This document shows positions 12,512-24,163 of a stretch of 64,000 bases of DNA, piece by piece. The notes under the pieces are model-generated. The model had not been told where the DNA came from. It was given only the letters and a program-made list of their open reading frames with translations, and made no database searches. The translations under genes and the position numbers were made by a program. Each line of letters opens with the position of its first letter. The first letter of the stretch is position 1. Source of the stretch: Nectonema munidae (taxonomy: Eukaryota; Nematomorpha; Nectonematoida; Nectonematidae); the NCBI GenBank assembly GCA_030549495.1, contig JAUIRK010000185.1, forward strand, positions 620,001 through 684,000, written 5' to 3'.

Positions 12512-12850
12512 CTGCTATGGAGATGGTGTAGGTTTTCTGTGCATTTCTCTTGACATAAGCAGCATCAACATTGGGATTTTCTTCAACTTTAATGGCATGT
12601 ACCAGGGTATCCGTGTTGACCACAAAGTACAGCGTATAAGAAAAGGATGTTGAACCGTCAGTATTCAAGTTAGATTGAGTGATGAGAGTATATGATGGAG
12701 TCGAAGAAGTCACGAGAAGGTCATTGATGGAAAAGTACACTTTGTCGTCTCGATCGTCAGGGGGACAGGTTACAGAAAAAAATAGAGTCACTTGTTCACC
12801 AGTAAGAGCCGTTTTTTCTTCTTTATCCACTCCAATTAGATTGCAAATTC
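12512..12850 (-). CDS. Module exon A of a tandem-domain gene, unknown family
   Basis: A 339-base exon, 113 codons, phase 1 at both ends, acceptor cttttaag|ga and donor tagcag|gtatca. It encodes ICNLIGVDKEEK, then the second Cys 26 residues after the first (VTLFFSVTCPPDD), KVYFSINDLLV, SFSYTLYFVVNTDT, and AAYVKRNAQKTYTISIA. This is the most upstream recognised module of the four. The pattern shared with the other three is: Cys near the start, Cys at the end of a strand, a YF.IN strand, a Y.L.F strand, and a final (Y/F)(V/F).xN.ik.(f/y) strand. No signal peptide or upstream exon was recognised between here and 15 kb. Membrane or secreted location is inferred only from the Cys pair and intron phases. 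Confidence 0.7.
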
Positions 12851-13994
12851 CTTAAAAGTGTCATGGCAGTCAGATTCAATGCCAACAATTATCACGCATG
12901 AATTTGAAAAATATATATTATTTTTGAACTGTACATTAGCTTTAGTTAAGTCTAATTTTTATTTAATTTATTTGCATTCATTAAGGTAAATTTATAAAGA
13001 AGACAGTTGATTAATCCAACTTTATATATATACATATATATATTTACTATCTGCTTATCTTTGCTCATCCGAATGTCATTTTCATCCAGAAGTTGGCATT
13101 TCGCGCATCGCTACATTAAAAATAAAGCAAATTTTCCTTCAATTTGATTAAAAATACCAAAATTTTTTATTTTTCCAAAAACTAAAAGAAGTATACAATA
13201 AGATTAATTGTGTGTGTTTATTAATAAAAATTGCTATTAAAAACTAAGTAAATAGTTTAAATGTTAAGTAATTTATTTGTTGACAAAGAAACCCTTTGCC
13301 CACACGTTCAAATTACACATGATTACGTAACATAAAATTCATGCCCAACAAAAATGAGCAGTTTGTGTTTTGGATTGCACTTACCCCTAATCCTAGACTA
13401 AATTTTTTAATGCTACAAACCTACCGTGAAGTATCCATTTTTTGGCAGGATAAAGTTTGAATTTGTTCAATTCAAAGAGAACTAGGCCCAGTACCAATAG
13501 GTATCATGAACAGAAGGGATTTCTTTACACTAAAATCAATTGTGATTACATACCTTTTATTCCAGAAAGCAGTTCCGCAATTATCACTAATAAGGATGAG
13601 AGCAAGATACTGTTGCGCATTCTAAAGAAATCGCGAAGAAACAAGCTTTTGAAGGAAATGATGAAAGGTCTCACTCCTCACGCCTTTATTTATAGCTCCT
13701 TTTCCCTCCGTTTACGTATATTAAAAATGTCAAAATATTTACCAAAATCAGAAGAACTCGTAAGCCTTCCAAGGTCAAGCTTCTCCTAATTCGTTCACAG
13801 AGCTTCGTATTACGTATATGAAATATATTTTTCTCTGCCAATACTAACAAATTAAGTAAATACAAGCGTTATTGCTAAAATGTGTTGAGGCAAGAGTAGA
13901 AGTTTGTAGAAAAATATTCATCCATTCAATTTACAGAACCTTGATATCAAGTTTCCAAAATTTTGTCAACGATTTAAGATTTTAATTTACATAG
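12851..13994. other. Stretch upstream of module exon A
   Basis: Mostly AT-rich. A plus-strand open frame at 13457-13789 (110 codons from a TTG) contains SRRNKLLKEMMKGLTPHAFI and is basic, but I recognise no family and see no splice or promoter context, so it remains an unsupported open frame. A short alternating ta/tatata run lies at about 13023-13043. Confidence 0.3.
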
Positions 13995-14810
13995 AATCAT
14001 GGAGATACAAATGATCTTTTACAGGACCTAGAATCAAAGAGGTACCAATGATATTTTACAGGACCTAGATTTACGGGGGATCCAATGATCTTTAACTGGA
14101 CCTAGCATCACGCGGTACCAATGATCTTTAACTGGACCTAGAATCACGCGGTACCAGTGATCTTTAAGACGGGCGATATCAATGATTAGAATAAGTGGTA
14201 CCAATGATCTTTGTAGATGATTTAATGATTATTAGGGGTATCAATGATCTTTAACTGGACCTAGAATCACAGGGGTACCAATGATCTGTCACACGTCCTA
14301 GAATCACGCGGTACCAATGATCTGTCACACGTCCTAGAATCACGCGGTACCAATGATCTGTCACACGTCCTAGAATCACGCGGTACCAATGATCTGTCAC
14401 ACGTCCTAGAATCACAGTACCAATGATCTTTAACTGGACCTAGAATCACGGAGATACAAATGATCTTTTACAGGACCTAGAATCAAAGAGCTACCAATGA
14501 TATTTTACGGGGGCACCAATGATTTTTAACAGGACCTAAAATCACCATACCAATGATCTTTCACAGGACCTAGAATCACGCGCGTACCAATGATCTTTAA
14601 TAGGACCTAGAATCACAATACCAATGATCTTTAACAAGACCTAGAATCATGGTGGGTACCAATGATCTTTCACAGGACCTAGAATCATGGGGGTACCAAG
14701 GATCTTTTACAGGACGTAGAATCACAGGGTACCAAGGATCTTTTTCAGGACCTAGAATCACAGTACCAATGATCTTTAAGTGGACCTAGATTTTTGGGAC
14801 CTAGAATCCT
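13995..14810 (+). repeat. GC-richer minisatellite, about 24 units of 30-38 bp
   Basis: Tandem units of the form ggtaccaatgatctttaac followed by aggacctagaatcac. Units vary in length and in the spacer (cgcg, gggg, catgg). Four consecutive units at 14270-14420 are nearly identical, with ctgtcacacgt replacing the usual ctttaacagga, which points to recent local amplification. The diverged array at 10490-10695 is the same motif in the opposite orientation. The array ends in ctcgagcgaagcgagag, a short imperfect palindrome. Confidence 0.85.
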
Positions 14811-14829
14811 ACGTCTCGAGCGAAGCGAG

Positions 14830-15497
14830 AGACAAACACAGGACCGTCTAGTTAATTATAAAAATAACAATTATTAATTAATTAAATATTAATTCCACCA
14901 TAAAATTTTTATAAAATGACATAGTAAAAAATATTTCTGAGTGGCCATTCTAAACAAATTGAGTACTTTATGCTCTCCTTAGTTTTATTACTAGTGTTCC
15001 TTAGTTTATCCTTCTTTTCATGTAATAAAAAGTAAAGAGACAGCTTTGAACTATATATCTCAACATTACCTTAATTCTTTTGCTTACTAATTCGTTATAT
15101 TACACTGTTTCTTCATTTCTCTAATACTTGATATGGTGTCTAGTTTAGCTCTTCATTCTGTATAATAGTTCCTTGGTAACACTACTTTTATCACAAATTT
15201 ATTAATCTGTGTTCGAAAAAACCTTTTTGAGAGATGTATTTAGCACAGAATTTAAACTCATATTTTTCACATTGAAGAGATTATCTTTATGGATCTTGGT
15301 CTTTTTAATAAATACTAGATTATTACACCAATTCCTAGCTCTTTCGAAATGGGTAGATCTTCCGTGTAGACAACTTACATACTACTTTTATATAGCTCCT
15401 CAAAAGATTACTATATTCACAATATAAGAGCATTTTATTAAACGACTTTCTATAATATCTCATTTCATTCAAGAAATATTTCATTTTCCTTATGATG
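14830..15497. other. AT-rich stretch, nothing recognised
   Basis: No supported gene. An open frame at 15209-15427 on the plus strand is hydrophobic but has no recognisable homology or gene context. Confidence 0.3.
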
Positions 15498-17455
15498 TCG
15501 TTGTAACATCATTATGGTATGTGTAAATATTTAACATTTACCTCATTCATCAAATCACCATCACTCTTTCTGGAACTTTAATAAGCAAAATTTAGAGAAA
15601 GTTCGTTAAACGATTTTTCGAAAATGTATCATGCTATTCAAACTACGTCTCTAGAGTGGCACACTCATCATTTCATGTCGACGAATTTCGAAGAACGTGA
15701 GCCAACGGAGTTTATGATGAAAGTAAATAGCTTGGAGACACTTCCAGCGGGAATGATTGCTATTTGTGCATTGAGAAAAACAACAGGGTTAGAGGAGGAT
15801 GAGCGTATTAGAGATATAATCATTAATCAGTCATATGTAGATGACATTTTAGATTCATGTATGAGGAATGATGAAATTAAACTTTCAAATAGAAAAATTC
15901 CTTCAGTTCTTAAAAAAGGTGGGTTTTTTTATTATAAAGTAATGGGTATCATCTGGAGATGAAAGCACAATTAGAATCGAGACAAATAAAGGTAATAAAG
16001 TGCTAGGAGTGAATTGGGATGTAAAAAGAGATGGATTTACCTTTAAAATTGACTATTCATTTTTAAATGATTCAAAAAACATGTCTCGGAGAAAAATTTT
16101 AAGCTTGATATATAAAATATTTGATCCCATTGGTTTTCTTGCTCCATATGTTGTCACTGTAAAATTATGTTGAGAAATACTTGGAGAAGCAGTGATGATA
16201 GGCAAATTGGTTGGGATGAGCCGTTAACCGAAGAGCAAATACAAGAATGGATTAATTTTTTGTAAAATTGCAGGATTCTAAAAATTCATTTTTTCAAGAA
16301 CGTTAAAAATTGAAGAAGGTGTTGAATGTTTATTTTCAGACAGCTCTGATCAAGCTTTCGGAACATGTGCATATATAAGGTACTATTAAAAAATAGAACA
16401 GTGTTTTGTCGATTAATTAGTGGGAAAACAAAAGTATAGCCATTAAAGAAAGCAGATGTTTTAACCATATAGTAAGTGGCGAACTACAGAGCGCTGTTTT
16501 AGCCAAAAGATTGGCTAAATTCATAATACAAATTCCAGAATTAAATTCGATAGGATTCTTTTCATGATAGATTCAAGGGTCGTATACTCCATGATTCTTC
16601 AAAATTCGCATAAATTCGACACCTTTGTGTCACACAGATTAGGTGAGATACACTCTTTTAATAGTTCGAAACTGTCGTATTATGTAAAAAGCAAACATAA
16701 TATGGCGGATATATTAACAAAAAAGACGATGCCTGAGAAAGGAGAACATTTGGAATGGCAATTTGGACCAACATTTTTGTACACTAGTTTTAACGAGTGG
16801 CCAATTGAAAATTTAGAGCTTGTCGAAAAAGGAAAATGTTTATTTTGTTAAAAATTCAATCAGAGATATTTGTAGCTATATGGTTCCTGGAAAATTTAAA
16901 ACATACGAAATGCTTGCTTATAAATGTTACGTCCAGAGTATTAGAACTGGTAAACCCGACTAAGGGATGGTGGAAGCGATTTTTCAATAAAAATATAAGC
17001 AACGCCCAAAGGGCTTTTTGGCCGCATCATATCTATTCGTAGCGTGGTGAAACTAGAATCAGTGCAAAGTTAACTTCACTTATTATTCCAAGGGGGAATG
17101 TAACATCATTATGTTATTTGTAAATATTCAACATTCACCTCATTCATCAAATCACCATCACTCCTACTGGACCTTGAATCATTTAACCAACAATTCTGTA
17201 AATTGACATTTACCTGAAGATGACCACTAATCGAAGATCTCAACTCAAGCCCAGCATCACCACCACTCTGCAACAGCTCTCGCTACTACAGATCACTCCA
17301 AGACATACGGAGATAAGGCCAAAGAGCTTCCAATCCTAGCTCAGAGTTGGTGTCTGGCATCTTTTGGAGATCCACGATTGCCGTCAATAAATTTTCTTAT
17401 TAACATTTTGCTAGAGTCGTGTTCTCATTTCAGTGTGCCTTCAAACATTCTTACA
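15498..17455 (+). mobile_element. BEL/Pao LTR retrotransposon, broken and internally shortened
   Basis: A fossil copy. The left end shows the start of an LTR (tgtaacatcattatgg) that recurs as a fuller right LTR at about 17099-17455, preceded by a purine tract (caagggggaa) and ending near cttaca. Between them lie pol fragments: reverse-transcriptase sequence with the YVDDIL box (15624-15962), the following VLGVNWDV and FDPIGFLAPYV segment typical of BEL/Pao (about 15995-16170), and the RNase H to integrase region (ADILTKKTMPEKG, 16564-16851). It is far shorter than a complete family member and clearly broken in several places. Moderately old judging by decay and LTR divergence. Confidence 0.8.
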
Positions 17456-18050
17456 ATGTAATAGCAAAAAGTAAGCCCTGAAATGAACTGGGCTATATTT
17501 CATTTAAAATATAAAATTATGTTTTAGAGATAATTTTCAGGCATATATCACTAATTCTGGACAAAATTTTCATAGTTATGGTGAAAACTGAGCGAAGAAA
17601 TTGTATCAGCACCATATAAATATTCTGCTGGATGTTTTTGAAATTTGCATCCATGATTTTAATAATACTTTATTGAAAATAGAAATAATAGTCTATTCTA
17701 GGAAATAATTTTTAATCGTCAAACACAAATATGATTAAAATCTTCACACAATCTCCCATTTTAATGGCAAACAAATTGTGTAGAAATAAAACAAGCATGT
17801 TCGATTTATTTAAAAAAAATATATAATTTTTCCCAAAACTAAGTCTTGAAATGAAATAAACATTGTTGATTTGGTATAAAAATTAATTTTATTTAAAATT
17901 TGAATAAATCTTTTGGTAAGCAATTTTATCATCAATCAAAATTTGGATTGACATTTGCTTCAAAGTTGCGATGTTTATTGGGAAAAGATGTAAAGTAAGT
18001 AAGGGTTAGGGTTTTTCAACAAAATCAATATTACAAAGTAAATTTATAGA
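17456..18050. repeat. Fragment of the repeat family found in the 35.8-38.3 kb element
   Basis: Contains segments such as gataattttcaggcatata, gaaataaaacaagcatgttc, gatttggtataaaaatta and catcaatcaaaatttggatt that closely resemble the tandem units at about 36970-37940. It is probably a partial copy of the same piggyBac-type element or of the satellite it carries. No termini are recognised. Confidence 0.5.
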
Positions 18051-18069
18051 AAAAGAAGATAAAGGATGA

Positions 18070-19175
18070 TCAAATATAGCAAGAAAAACAGTGTTGACAA
18101 AAAAGTGACGTAAAAATGACGAATGAATTTTGGTTTAGTAACGAATTGAAGACATGATGCATGATAGAGTTGGATAACTTATAAACAGTCATGGCTACCC
18201 TCAAGTTATATATATCTTTAACCTCCAAAAGTTTATGTTCGAAATAACCCGACATGTGTGAGAGAAAAAGTTCATGTTAAAAACAATTCTCAGCGCTTTC
18301 TTTTGCAACCGTTGCAGAGATAAACAAGAGTAGTGAACCCAGTTGAAGATACTGAATGTGCGATGAGGACTAAGGAGGGATTTGTAGGGAATGAGCAGTA
18401 TACTAGAAGGGGATGAATTTTTGAAATGTTTCAATATACCTATCGTATATGCAAGCTTGTGATGTATGTTTGAGATAAGTTTGTTCCAGGAGATATTTGG
18501 GGAATTGTGAGAGCGAGTAAATTGAAATTAATGAAGGGTAGGAAGCTTAATTAGAGTAGAAATGAATCAAATTTTTTGATGTTCTTATAAGAAAATACCA
18601 AACTACGTGATTTTTTTGTATTTATTTTTAAGTTATTGGCCGAAAGACAGGAAGATGCAGTTTATATTATATTCCTCAGTCCACAGCTTTTATGAGAAGA
18701 TAATGCTTACATCATCAGCAAACAATAGAGCGGTACCTTTCGGTGTACATTTAAAAATGTCATATAGATGTTAAACAGGAGAGGCCATAAGATTGACCCT
18801 TATGGTACTCCTGATGATACTCAAATATCGTGAGAGAAGAAATCTTTTAAATAAACCGATTGAAGTCTATCTTCTAAATAGGATTCAAAGAACAGAAGGA
18901 CATAGTGGGAAAAGTCGAAAAATTCCTGTTTTTTGAGCAATATTACATCAGATATAGAAATAAATCTAAGAACAGGGAAATTACTTCGTTTTTATATTCA
19001 AGGCCATTTATAATCTGTAGAAAAAGAAGGCCTAAATCTATATTGGGAGTGTGAAATCAAATTGTTTTCAAACAAATAATAATTTGAAATTTGGAAATGC
19101 AGGATTTTCTAAAAACCCTGGAAATTGAGTTTACTATTGCCATTGGTCTGAAATTTGAAATTTTGATTATGTATA
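18070..19175 (-). mobile_element. APE-type LINE fragment (reverse transcriptase), decayed
   Basis: Reading the minus strand gives fragments of a non-LTR reverse transcriptase in family order: SNFRPMAIVNSISRVF near 19060-19160; GVP, a stop, GSILWPLLFNIY near 18750-18810; LLFADDVSII near 18695-18740 in another frame; then LQRLQKKALRIVFN near 18270-18340 and HKLLEVKDIYNLRV near 18180-18240. Motif order and the LQKKALR tail are typical of CR1/Jockey-like elements. The frame breaks several times, and nothing upstream of the reverse transcriptase is visible, so this is a 5'-truncated dead copy. Confidence 0.75.
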
Positions 19176-21539
19176 ACTCTTGTGTGTTCCAATATATATA
19201 TATATATATATGATTACAAATTTTCAAGAATAATAAAATTTTAGTTGAGGGGTGAGGGAGAAGGGCAGGGGGAGGGGCTAAAAGCCGCCTCGCTTGTAAA
19301 TGCACAACACTTGATATGAAAGAACGTTTAATATGTTTCAATGGAGCAATAGTCTCTATTGAAGAAAACACATGGCGTTCCATAACAATTTCCATGGGGT
19401 ATTCATAAAATTATTGTAGACAGGAGCATGCGGCTTTTAAAAATTGATACTTCAAATCCAAGATTCTTTTTATTTCAAGGTTAATTCTGAACCGAATAAC
19501 ATCCAATTTATATTATGCATATATTTACAAAAATGTACTATTCCAAATGCATTGAAAAGCAAACAATACAATTCGTCTTTTATAAACTATTATTGGTGAT
19601 CCCTACTTCATTGTAAGAAAGGGGAAGGTGCAATGGCCCTCTGCCTTAAATACACCAGTGACAATGATCTTTTCAAAAAAGCGGCCAATTCTTTAATTTC
19701 AATATCAAAAGTGAGTCCATTACTTGCTTTCGGAAATAACGACTGACTTGAGAAAGTCATTTTATCGGGTCACACTTCCTGTTGTGGGAATTTGTATTTT
19801 CCAATTTTGTTGTTGATCATACAAATTTTGGGATAATATAGAAAAATAATTTTTAGTTCTTCAACATTTATTCATTCAAATTTTAAAGAATTAGAAAATC
19901 TTGCATCTTTATTTCCTTGATTTTCAGGTATACATGTTAATTCTTGACGTCTGTACAATTGTCATTATTTTGGAAAAAATCACCATTAACTTATTCCAAA
20001 AAAAAATCTAAATTTCACTGTTGTTACAAAATGAAAGTTCACAAATTTCATTCGTTTCTAATTTAAACTCTCTCATTTTTTTAGAAATCTTAATTTTAGA
20101 GTAAAAAAACGTTTAATCATGCCAAACAGACATTGTTACATGCAGGCCTTCAAGGAGGAGAGGAGTGCTAGATGAGAAGTCCTGCCTATTTTTTAACAGG
20201 ATTTTCTTTTAAAATTTTTCATATTACCTTGCAATTTTCTCTTTATATCCTTTGTTTAAATAAAAATTTAGTGAAGTAAAATAAAATTTTTATGACAAAA
20301 TTGATTTTATGCTAAAAAATTTAATAAAAATGTGAATAATAATTGGGAAAATTTCATTAAAACAAATCGTAAAAATTTACTTGCTAGCCCTCATTTTTTT
20401 ATTAAACGACGATGATGTTGGGTTCATATATGTAACATAAAATTAAATTTAAATTAACATATGATTTGATGAATTTCAACTTTAAATTGAGATTGAAAAC
20501 TATTTATAAACGCAAAAGAAATCTCAACTAATAAATGCAAAAAATATGCCTTTGTACATTATTAGTTGAATTATAAAAAAAAGTATCACACTAAAATTTT
20601 TTTTAAGAAAACACTTGCTCTAAAGCAAAAAAATCATCCAACGATTATTATTAGTATAAATTTTCATTATATATACGCAAGCCACACTATAAATTTCGTT
20701 AATTGATCGTAAACTCGAGGTGCTAAAGGCATAACAACTCATTTAAGGGTACATTGCAATTATAAAAAAATCTTTTGCATCCATAAAAATTAAAAACAGA
20801 AACAATTTTTCATAAAGTTATAGAAAATTATTTGCGCTTTCAATGGTTTTTAATTAAAAATTAATCAAGTTTTTTTAAGTTAAGTACAATTAGATGATAT
20901 GCAGGCATTTTTTTGTCAAATGTCGTCAATCAGTTACACCGGGTTTCCAATATGATTAACCTAGCAAAGAAAACGCAAGATTAATGAAATACATAGAAAA
21001 ATAAGGAAAGCTAACAAATTTCATTTACAGAAATATCAAGATAATTTATTCATCTTTTTGATCTTTTTTCCATCTTGTAAATCTGACAGTAGTTCTTATT
21101 TGTTTCCAAGTAGCGAGTGAGGTTTTATTTTTCGTTATGTCTTGTTTAGCCAGAACAAGTTCTCTGCGAGTTGAGGCATTTAATTTGTTAGTAAATTTTG
21201 TCATGGTAATGTTGATTTGAGACAAATATCCTTCAATAGAAGCAAAAGGGTGAAGTATTTTTCATGAATTTATAGAGGTTTAAACCATTTGAATTTCACG
21301 TAGTCTATATCAAATTTCTGGTAATATGTTAGAACCAGTGACGTTTTTAGAATTTTCTAACTCATGGGGATGGGGAGTGGCAAAAGAAAATTTTTTGAGA
21401 AAACGAATTTTGTGAATGTAAAAAAGGATAAATTTGAAGTATCGTACGCTCTTTTGGTTTGCGCACATGAGAAATTGAGCAAATGATGAGATCCGTGCTT
21501 ATGAAGAGATGGAAATAATTATTCATTTAAAATCCTTAC
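19176..21539. other. AT-rich stretch, one short open patch
   Basis: Contains a (TA)n run near 19193-19211 and otherwise little structure. On the minus strand at about 21035-21255 a frame stays open and reads YLSQINITMTKFTNKLNAST, then TRRELVLAKQDITKNKTSLA, then RWKKDQKDE before a stop. I do not recognise it. It lies downstream of the PAP2-like exon at 21540-21797 on the same strand but does not resemble any PAP2 exon. Confidence 0.3.
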
Positions 21540-21797
21540 CAAGATGACTGTGAAGGTGAAAGGGCAAACAAAAATGGCCTCATTAAAATGTTCTCCTTTA
21601 TATGGTCGGGAGAAAGCAGGATCATTGCAAATAAATCCCCTGATAGCTGGCTCTCCAAAGAGATAGAAGTATGTTGAAGGCAGTAGAACTAAATAAACTA
21701 CAATGCATCCCTTGAAAAAGAACAATATTGGAAACGTACTGACAACTTCGATCAAAATTTTGTAGAGAATGTCTTTAAATTTGAAAGATATCTTCAC
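21540..21797 (-). CDS. First exon of a PAP2/lipid phosphate phosphatase-like paralog
   Basis: An open exon encoding a membrane segment (FPILFFFKGCIVVYLVLLPS) followed by EPAIRGFICNDPAFSRPYKG and a second hydrophobic run ending FTFTVIL at a good donor (atcttg|gtaagg). The (R/K)xGF(I/F)CND....(S/P)Y signature after the first membrane span is typical of LPP/wunen-type PAP2 proteins, and the donor falls on a codon boundary exactly as in exon 1 of the two PAP2-like genes in the inverted duplication. No ATG precedes it in frame, so the 5' limit is uncertain; the GTG at 21797 is only the end of the open frame. The remaining exons, expected at lower coordinates, were not found, so it may be a relic. 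Confidence 0.6.
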
Positions 21798-23442
21798 TTT
21801 TTTTACTTAGCTTATACATTTAGGCTTTTTATTTCTGTTGTTTTGAATTCTTTTCCTGAAATAAAAGATAACTAATGAGGATTATTATTCGTTTCTCTTT
21901 TTCATTACAATATCCCTTGTTTTAGACTGAAAAGAAAAAAATTAACAAAGTTAATTAGTGACGTATTAGCTCAACTTTACATAAATTAAAGTAAAATTTA
22001 GATTTATTAATCTTTTACAACTCTAATCTTGAGAATATACAAAAAAAAAAGGATGAAAAGTTCTCTCCTAGAACACTAAAAATTTTTCAAGTGTAAATGA
22101 AAAGCAAGTCATAAAGTTAGACAAATTACTTTTATTTTTTATGTTAGTTAAGTAGAGAATAAAATAGATAATTTATAGCTTATTTAAAAAACTTTCTACG
22201 TGGTTTCTTAACAACATTCGAAAGTATTCATCTATTGCATCTGATCATTTTTTTTTCAATTTTACCACTACAAACTCGCTTCTATTCCACAATATTTGTA
22301 GTTTAGTCATATTCAAACTATATTAGTTTTGGAATTGAAAACAAACGATTATAGTAGCTTGTGAAGATTACGTAAACCCCAACTTTTCGAATTTGGGGCG
22401 TTTATTGAATGTGATTAGAAAAAGTTATTTTCTTCAATCCCACATATAAAACAAGTCTGTTTTTAACTGTCGATAAATTTGGATTTTATGACTAGATCAA
22501 TCATATAAGGTCCATTAATCAGCATTAATGAAAAATCAATTTACATACACTATTTAAACTTAATAAATTTTTTAACTCTTTTACTAAACGGAAAACGTAA
22601 TAATAAAAATTCATCTATATACTCTGTAAAATATTTGTTGGAATTTTTGGTCCAATAAAGAAGAGTTTCAATATTATAAAAACACTTGAATTTGATATAA
22701 TATAGATATATTCAACACATTGTGTATTCTTTATCTTGGAGCCTTCGCAACGGACCTTTGCCCATTGAAGATTTTGCAATGATAATTTTTTCGTTCTGTG
22801 TTTTTAAATGAGACATTAAAGATAGTGAATTAGCTTACAGGCCTTAGTTAGTAGAGCAGCAGTAAGTTTTATAAGTTTATTTGTAAATCATTTAGTTAGC
22901 TGTCTGTTAAATTAATCCGTGAGTTAATGATCCAAATGAGTTGTAGAGTTGGTCAGTTGGTTAGTGAAATTGTTAATTAGTTAACTTTTGAAATGACTTA
23001 TTTAAAGAGTTAGTTAACAGGGTTAACAAGCGAGTTTGTTAAATAGTTCATATCTAGATTAGTTATTATTTAGTTAGTTAAATAGTTTATCTCTAGATAT
23101 AGTTATAATTTAGTGGATAGATATAAGATAGAGGCTTAAAATTAAGTCATGCCACAATTCTATGTGCTCGTGAGAAATTGATTACTGGGCCAATGTCATT
23201 ATTACAATTATTTGAATGCCAAAGGTTCCCTGGACAAATATGGAATCGGCAGACATCCTACACCCTTCCTATGATATCAAGGATTGCCTTTAAGATCAGG
23301 TACAATATATATAATTTATATTTTAAAAATAAACAGTAATGTTCTACCTCTTTCAAAGCGAATAGACGAAGAGAGGCATTTATCTGATTGTGTAGGTAAT
23401 GACTGTATCTCTCCACACACCTGTGAAAATGAATTGCGGGAT
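21798..23442. other. Low-complexity and unassigned DNA
   Basis: From about 22830 to 23120 the sequence is rich in gttagtta/gttaaata steps, a degenerate low-complexity tract. A small exon-like patch on the minus strand (about 23350-23425, acceptor tttcacag, donor gag|gtagaac) is open in two frames and cannot be assigned. The inverted duplication may continue into this stretch, but its partner lies beyond the window end. Confidence 0.35.
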
Positions 23443-24163
23443 TGAGGAACAAACTTTATTCGCTCTACACACCGTATATAACAAGCATAACCTTAGTACT
23501 TGTTTTTTACGCATACCAAGTGTTATTTCTTCATTTAAGCTTTTCTCCTAAAAACACTTTATCATGCATTCCTTGTTTTTCCAATTCTTAGAAGTAAGTA
23601 CCTATACATTGAAAGCAAGAAGCTTCTTCCATGATTCGATACAAGAAGTCTTCACATAACGTACTAAATATTCACTTACGTGTCTCCTTCATTACTCTTT
23701 AGCGTTTTTTTGTCTTTTTCAATTTAGAACTTTGTCAAGCCACACTAAATATCGATAAAACATCTCAAACGCTTAATTTCATTTGTTGTGTAAGATGCTT
23801 CTTTTATCCATGTACTTATTTTATCTATATACTCCAGCATTGAGAAAAATATAGTTATAATAACAAAGTAAGTTAGTAATATGTAAAAATAGATTAGTAA
23901 ATATAATTAATTAATCAGTATGTTACAGTATACAATACAATTAGTGAAAATTAAAAAATGTAGTGTAATAAAAGATTTCACATATCAAGTATGTAAAATC
24001 AAGGGTTATAAGAAAATTTATTTAACTTTCTTATTTCATCAAATAAAGGTTTACAATTTTATATTGAAGCCATATATCAAATGTTTTCTAGTTTAATTAA
24101 GAAATGGAACAAAATTTAACTACCTATAGTTAGTATTATCAACAAACTTATAAGTGATCTTAT

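Noticed and set aside
13457-13789. 110-codon plus-strand open frame
   Set aside because: Begins at TTG, with no recognisable domain, splice context or paralog in the window.
14267-14449. Minus-strand 60-codon repeat peptide (DRSLVPRDSRTC)
   Set aside because: Pure translation of the minisatellite; no gene context.
16286-16468. Minus-strand open frame inside the BEL/Pao element
   Set aside because: A shadow of the retrotransposon, which reads on the plus strand.
23350-23425. Short minus-strand exon with acceptor tttcacag and donor gag|gtagaac
   Set aside because: Open in two frames, no homology, and its duplicate lies outside the window; it cannot be separated from chance.
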